A stretch of 13,896 nt of DNA from Terana coerulea. Its lineage: Eukaryota; Basidiomycota; Agaricomycetes; Polyporales; Phanerochaetaceae. Below, piece by piece: positions 8,684 to 13,896 of this stretch (positions are counted from its first letter, which is position 1; every line of letters starts with the position of its first letter). Both the position numbers and the translations under genes were made by a program. The DNA is taken from assembly GCA_024811115.1 (NCBI GenBank), contig JAKOGH010001079.1:1-13896 (forward strand), written 5' to 3'. The notes beneath the pieces are model-generated. The model saw nothing but the letters and a program-made list of their open reading frames with translations, made no database searches and was not told where the DNA came from.

Positions 8684-9112
8684 GCGTCGGTCAGCAATGA
8701 CAGGAAAATCTTATGGGGCAGTTTGATGCGCTTGGGCAGAGAGACCCGGGGGCAGGGACAGGAGAGCTGGCGTGAGCAAGCGACAAACGCGCAGTCCCGT
8801 ATTACAGCCAAATCAAGGTTAACTGTCGCTGTTCTATACTCCCTCGGTCCATGGCTCAGCCACGGGGTCGGCGTGGCCGGGAAGCCCGTTGCGGTGCTGC
8901 TGCGTCGTATCGTTGATGTTCGTTGTGGAATGGATGTGGTGATGTCAAGGTGATGTGCTGAAAGCCACTGCTCAGGCGTGAATAGAAAACATCACGCTCG
9001 CATATAGCTGGAAGGTTGGTGTTTCCACTCTGCTTGACGTTGTCTGCAACTCAGTGTGGCCACAGATATTGTTTAAGAGAACACTTATGATATTCGATGT
9101 TATACAAGATCT
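8684..9112. other. Intergenic stretch between reductase gene and F-box pseudogene
   Basis: This holds the 3' flank of the reductase gene (stop at 9115-9113) and the former promoter of the F-box gene. A plus-strand open frame at 8519-8953 runs across the F-box 5' end antisense and shows no domain. I see no gene here and no clear TATA box next to the F-box start. Confidence 0.55.
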
Positions 9113-12100
9113 TCACGCCAGGAACCCCGTCTTGCGCCAGTACCGGACCCAATGCATCGCGTCTGGCGCACCAAGCTGAGGTATCTGCGTCAAAGACGGT
9201 GCAGCCCGCTGCGCCTGCGTGACATCCATCTGAGGCAGCCCCATCGCCTCAGAGGAGCGGTTGGAAATCGGCTGCGCCTCCTTGAAGAAGCTGAAGAGCT
9301 TGAGGGCGGGGTTGCGCCGCATCATCTCGACCTCGGACTCCGCGGTCAGGCCCCGCCCGCTTTGCTCCAGCCGCGCCATCCATGCGTCGTAAGAGACCTG
9401 CTCAAGCCCGAAATCCTGCGCGAGCGGCGCGACGACGGCGTCCCAGGGAACAGGCTGTGGATGCGCGAGGTGCAGAGTCGAAGACGGGGATGTGCGCATC
9501 TCGATGAGAGCGACCGCTGCTGCGTCGACGGGGAGCCACGAGATGGACTGCGGGAGATCCGTCAGGGACAGTAAACAGACGATGCGGAAATACACACCTT
9601 GTCGAGCTGAGGGATACAGCCGAGGTATATGCTCGACTTGAGCAGCGAGGGTAACCACTCCTGTGCGTTCCACGCCCCAGACGGCGCCCCAGTCATCTGG
9701 CCCACCCGCACAGACACGCTGGGCACACCAGCTTCTCTCGTGGCTGTGCTGAGGATCGTCTCTGACACCCACTTCGACTCGCTGTATCCAGTGCCCACGG
9801 CAACAGATGCTTCGACAGCCTTCTCTTCGATCGGCTTTGACACGTCGATGTTGCGAAGGATGCCGACAGAGCTCACGAAGACGATCTGGGGCGGGACGGG
9901 GTACGGCGAAGCCAGCGCGAGATCGATGAAGTGGCGCACGCTGCGTACGCTGGGCTCGAACGAACGCAGGGAGAGATTAAAGTTCACTGGCCAAGCTAAG
10001 GTCCGACAAGAATAAGCATGTAGCCAACAGCTGCCAGAGCAGTGGGAGCTCACCGTTGTGGATGATGTGCGTCACGGATGTACGGATCTCCTCATACAAA
10101 TCGTTTGGCAGGCCGAGCTTCTCCTCCTCCATCGTTGTTTCAACGAGCACCAATTTCGCCGAGCGAAGAATGGCGTCCGCGTCATATCCGCGGTCGACCA
10201 AGCCCTGCCGCTGGCGCTCGATGAGCGGGGTCTGGCTTTTGCGGTTCAACGCATACACCCGCGTGACGCCAGGCATTTGGACCAGCTGAGACAGGAGGCT
10301 GGAGCCCAGGCTCCCGGTCGTCCCACTGACAAGGACGACTTCGTGTGTGGGTGCGCCGGTCGAGGGTACGTGCTTCGGCAGATCATGTGCGTACTTCTTG
10401 ACCATCTCGTGCATGGCGGCCATCGCGCGCTCCTTGCCCGATCCACCTGAGTTTTCGGAGCCAGCAAGACCAGACACGAACAAGGCTAGGGAGGAAACTG
10501 TCGGGTTCTGGTAGACGAAGTTGGTAGAGAGCGTGCGCGTGTTGACTTCGGTGGTGTCGCGCAGAGCGCGAAGCAGCGAGTTTCGGATCCACGTCGCCTC
10601 GAGACTGGTGTATCGAAATCAGCACAACGTTAGCTAGGCATTGCCGCAGAGCATACCTGTCGCATCCGTGCTGAAAGATGTCGTTGTCGTCGCCTAGTGT
10701 ATGCTGCATCACCCGTGTGATGACCGCAGATACAAAGTCTCGCGCTGCAGAGTATGTCCAGCTCGCTGGAGGAGCCATTTCCACTACCGTGGAGCTGTCT
10801 GCTGCGGCGTACAGGCCCTCAATTTCCTCCGCGTACTCGTCGATAATGGCAGGCCGACGAGGTGTGCTCTTGGCAGTGTAGGTGAAAGGCTTGCGTGGCA
10901 AGGCAACCATGATCATCTCAAAGTAGCGACTGTCAGACGCTGCATATATGCGCTCATATTTATAGATTCTCACCTCCTTGAATAGCCTTGAGTGCTGAGG
11001 GGCATGCTCATTCATCCGCTCGACAGTCGGCCTAGTAAGTAATATAAAATATATTCAAGAATGAAATAGTGGAGGCGACACACCATATTTTATTACGAAA
11101 CTCGATGAGCTTAGCTTCATCCGCCGGGTCGAAGCTATGTTCGGCAATAGGGTCAACAATGACTCCGGTGTTGAACTTTCCCCGACCAAACATCACGGCG
11201 CCGCATATATGCGGGTCTTGGTTCAGCATGGCCTCCAGAGGCACTGGATTTGTCTGTAAATCATGTGAATACAGCCAAGTAAAGGATAACACTGAAGGAC
11301 AAACCTTCTCGCCTGTGCTATGCATGATTTGCTCATCCGCGCGACCAAATACTTTATAATAACCAGGTTTCGTAGGATGAGGGGCAAGGACATCGTTAGT
11401 GTCGTAGCCTGGGACACCGTCGATGGTAATATTGAGCACCGAAGGCACCTGGAACTCGCTGGGCTATGGGCGGATGATATATCAGCCAAAATTCTGGGTA
11501 GTCTTTCCATCCGGCGTACCATGAGAACCAACTGGACTTTGCCGTCTTCGTGTGGAATGAAGTGAGCTCCCAGGGCGGCAGGCATGTTGAAGTATTCCCA
11601 GTCCTTGAGAGTCTTTGCAGGCAGTATCATATTCATAGCGCCATACTCAGACCTGCACGGCAACGTTATTGTAGGGGCAAGAGTAAATGAAAAATGGCAC
11701 TTACGCTCCGTACATGGTGTAGATTGGGATGCCCTTTTCAGTAAGCAGGTCGCCGAGCCCTTTGCGAGGGGCCCACCTCCGTACAGCTGTATATTCGAAT
11801 GAGAATCCGCAAGCAGACAGTGACACAACAAACACTTACTATACCCTTGGTACCTTGCAAGGTGGCGATAGACTCCGGTGCCTTTGACCATTCCTTACAT
11901 ACAAGATGAGTACTTCTAGATGAAATCGAGTAGGCAAAGAGACATACTTCGATAAAGCTGGGCACGCAGCACAGAATATCGCTCTTTGTAGCCCGGACTG
12001 CATCGAGCATCGCATCCGGCGTTGGAAGGCGAGCGGGCGATTGGGGCTTGAATGTTGTCAGAATATTGCCTGTGCAAGCCTAACACACATACAACACGTG

Positions 12101-13125
12101 AATAATAGAACACGGGCGATTCGTAATGAACATACCACAAAGTGAGTCTGGATGACACCCATGCCATGAGACATTGCGAGGGTGTGGCAAGCAAAGCGTA
12201 GCCCGCACAGGTCCTGTTCCCCATAATCTGTAGAGAAAGGTTTTGAGCAATCGGCTCCACAGCAGACATCGTGAACTGACATGGTTTCCGACCAGCCATC
12301 AGTTGCCGATAGTATGACCAGGTGATTGGCTTTGGGAATGCCGTCGATCCTATAAAGCGTATCAGATGAAGTGCTATAGAGGGTTACAAAAAGCGCACCA
12401 GAGGAATGTATCATAAACGTAGGATCGTCCAAGCACGTATTCAGCGGGGGCAGAGGTTCGAAAGGGGCGTCCGCATTACCGTGGTACAAGTCCTCGAACA
12501 CGGGCATCACAGTCCTTTGTGGGCGAGGCGTGCTCTCTTGGTCGAGCAATTGAAACGCCACATCCGCCAGGTCCTGTAATGTTGGCTCGGGCCCGACCAG
12601 CAGATACTCCGTCGCGGTCTTCGAGAGCAGATGCGCGACCGCCGCCGCCGAGTTGCGCGGCGAGAGAGGGAACGCGACGAATCCCGCCCGTTGGACGCCA
12701 ATCAGCATGGTGGCGTATGTTATCGTATCTTCAACCCGAAATACGCATCAGCACCACAAAGCTTGCGAGAGTGCTTGCGGATGGGAAAGCTCACCTGAAG
12801 CCGCTAATATGGCACATATCGGCTTCCGGGAAGTGGAGACAGGGTGTGAAGTGGCGAAACTCCGCATGAGACGACCACCGTGGTGAACGGCCCGGTAGGC
12901 TCTAGACCACCCGATAGTCGTGACGTTGCCCTCGTCGTCAGAGTACTCGAATAGCGGATGTTCTGGCGAGTGCTGCGCTTGCCAGTCCCACAACTCGATA
13001 ACGGTCAGTGATCCATCGAGGGGCGGCGGGCGGAACGTTTTTGATGCCAACCCTTGATTCTGTTGGGGCACAGGAGGAATAGGGACATACTTCAGAGAGT
13101 TGACATCGATGTTCTTGGGATCCAT
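9113..13125 (-). CDS. Adenylate-forming reductase (A-T-R, NRPS-like), frameshifted in exon 7
   Basis: Fifteen exons: 13125-12795, 12728-12399, 12349-12293, 12227-12136, 12079-11948, 11893-11840, 11786-11705, 11652-11520, 11463-11305, 11253-11084, 11031-10974, 10916-10657, 10604-10054, 9995-9598, 9547-9113. The 14 introns are 49-66 nt and all GT...AG. If the missing base is counted, the protein is 1080 residues, usual for the family. Adenylation domain: HSSGSTAFPKP (218-228), LYGGGPL (333-339), YGASEYG (358-364), GRADEQIMHSTGEK (444-457). Thiolation domain: DIFQHGCDSLEA, with Ser620 as the phosphopantetheine site. Reductase domain: SGTTGSLG (713-720) for NADPH, SS at 845-846 and YSESK (874-878). 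Such enzymes activate a carboxylic acid, load it on the carrier and release it reductively. The substrate cannot be read here. Around 11757 one base is missing: LYGGGPLAK is in one frame and GLGDLLTEKG in another. As written, translation stops at 11635-11633 after about 365 residues. A sequencing error is possible. Confidence 0.92.
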
Positions 13126-13222
13126 TAGTGCGATGTGCTGTCAGTGCGAGTTAGTGGTATGCGAGGAGGAAGGTGATCTGACGAACGGATGTACGATGTT
13201 CTCAGCATCTTGGAACCCGCCG

Positions 13223-13230
13223 CATTTATA
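13223..13230 (-). promoter_or_regulatory. TATA box of the reductase gene
   Basis: Read on the minus strand as TATAAATG, about 98 bases upstream of the ATG at 13125. The spacing matches that of the secreted-protein gene. Confidence 0.6.
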
Positions 13231-13896
13231 GTCTGCCGAAGGCCAGCACCGTCGGCTGGAAACCCGATGAGAACGAGCAGCATGGCCGTTGGCGCGGCGC
13301 CAGGCGCGCAAACTCCATGCGAATCAGGCGCTGAGGACAGTCAAAACTGCTGGGACACCAGAAGAAGCCAGACGAGACTCGAACGAGATGCGCGTGTATC
13401 AGAGCTAGGAAAGTGGCTGGCGATGGTCTGTGGATGCGGCAGCCATGGCCTCCACGCATACGGCCTCCAGGCGTCTCCGTGCATGTTGCCTTGCAAAGCG
13501 TCGATGCAAGGATCACTCCGTGCCGTCCGAGCACTGTGTGAGAACGCTGCAACGGCCACCGGTCGGCAGTCATCAGCCTCTATGCAACAACGTTGTTAGC
13601 ATCGACATGTCGTACTGCTCCATACGCGTGCAGACTTAAACTTCACCGACATTGAGAAAGGTAGCGTGGTTTCAGTACTAGTGAAATACGGCGCGGGGGT
13701 AAAACGGGGGAAAAGGCATTGAGGGAGAGATAGCGACCACACCGAATGCTGCTAGCTTCGACTAAGCTGTCTGCATCGTATTTGAGAGGAGGATATGCGT
13801 GGGTACTTCGTGGCGGGAAGGCAAGTGGCCCTGCAAGCGCCGTGGCTACGAGCGCCATCACTCCGGGAAAGGAAGGAGTCGGCTTCCCGATTTGGT
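13231..13896. other. Right-end stretch without a supported gene
   Basis: This is the upstream flank of the reductase gene. A minus-strand frame is open from the window edge to a TGA at 13645-13643 and includes MALVATALAGPLAFPP; it could be the 3' end of a neighbouring gene, but there is no domain or splice evidence. The plus-strand open frame at 13189-13599 crosses the reductase TATA box and shows no domain, so I leave it out. Confidence 0.45.

Noticed and set aside
9152..9574. Plus-strand open frame of 140 codons
   Set aside because: It is antisense to the last exon of the reductase gene, which ends in a conserved-type reductase C-terminus.
12058..12350. Open continuation of reductase exon 2 frame through SATDGWSETMSVHDV
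   Set aside because: Splicing 12398-12350 and 12292-12228 instead yields STAFPKPITW joined to DYGEQDLCG, which matches the family; the longer frame is accidental.
1..13896. CRISPR array, insertion sequence, phage or bacterial operon
   Set aside because: No regularly spaced repeats and no transposase or integrase frame; introns throughout show a fungal nuclear locus.

Overview
The window reads as nuclear DNA of a filamentous basidiomycete, probably an Agaricomycete. Nearly all clear genes are cut by introns of about 49-80 bases with GT...AG ends. The product types fit too: an adenylation-thiolation-reductase enzyme without a condensation domain, an F-box/leucine-rich protein, and a small secreted cysteine-rich protein with a Kex2-type site. 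There is no prokaryotic operon structure. All exon joins were made by hand by matching donor, acceptor and reading phase.

Layout, left to right. (1) 1-1062, minus: the middle of a Ser/Thr-rich protein gene of unknown function, open at the left edge and with an unresolved 5' end. (2) About 1446-2290, plus: a decayed intron-bearing coding region of unknown family. (3) 3434-3921, plus: a complete three-exon gene for a 119-residue secreted protein that I interpret as a beta/gamma-crystallin-type domain. (4) 4541-5933, minus: a complete five-exon gene for a 394-residue protein of unknown function, built from a duplicated module with a Ser/Arg-rich insert, with an 18-bp tandem repeat in its presumed leader. 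(5) 7029-8683, minus: an F-box protein pseudogene with four in-frame stops and two frameshifts. (6) 9113-13125, minus: a 15-exon adenylate-forming reductase gene, intact in every core motif checked except for a one-base deletion in exon 7. (7) 13231-13896: no gene I can support. A diverged repeat of about 120-140 bp occurs twice in the same orientation, at 1170-1310 and 4061-4181.

The genes do not form an obvious pathway. The reductase is the only secondary-metabolism gene seen; no P450, transporter or regulator accompanies it here. Three of six coding regions are damaged, which suggests an accessory, fast-decaying locus. The most interesting points are the single-base lesion in the reductase, the exon-module duplication with seven R-[R/Q]-x-S motifs, and the putative secreted calcium-binding crystallin-like protein.
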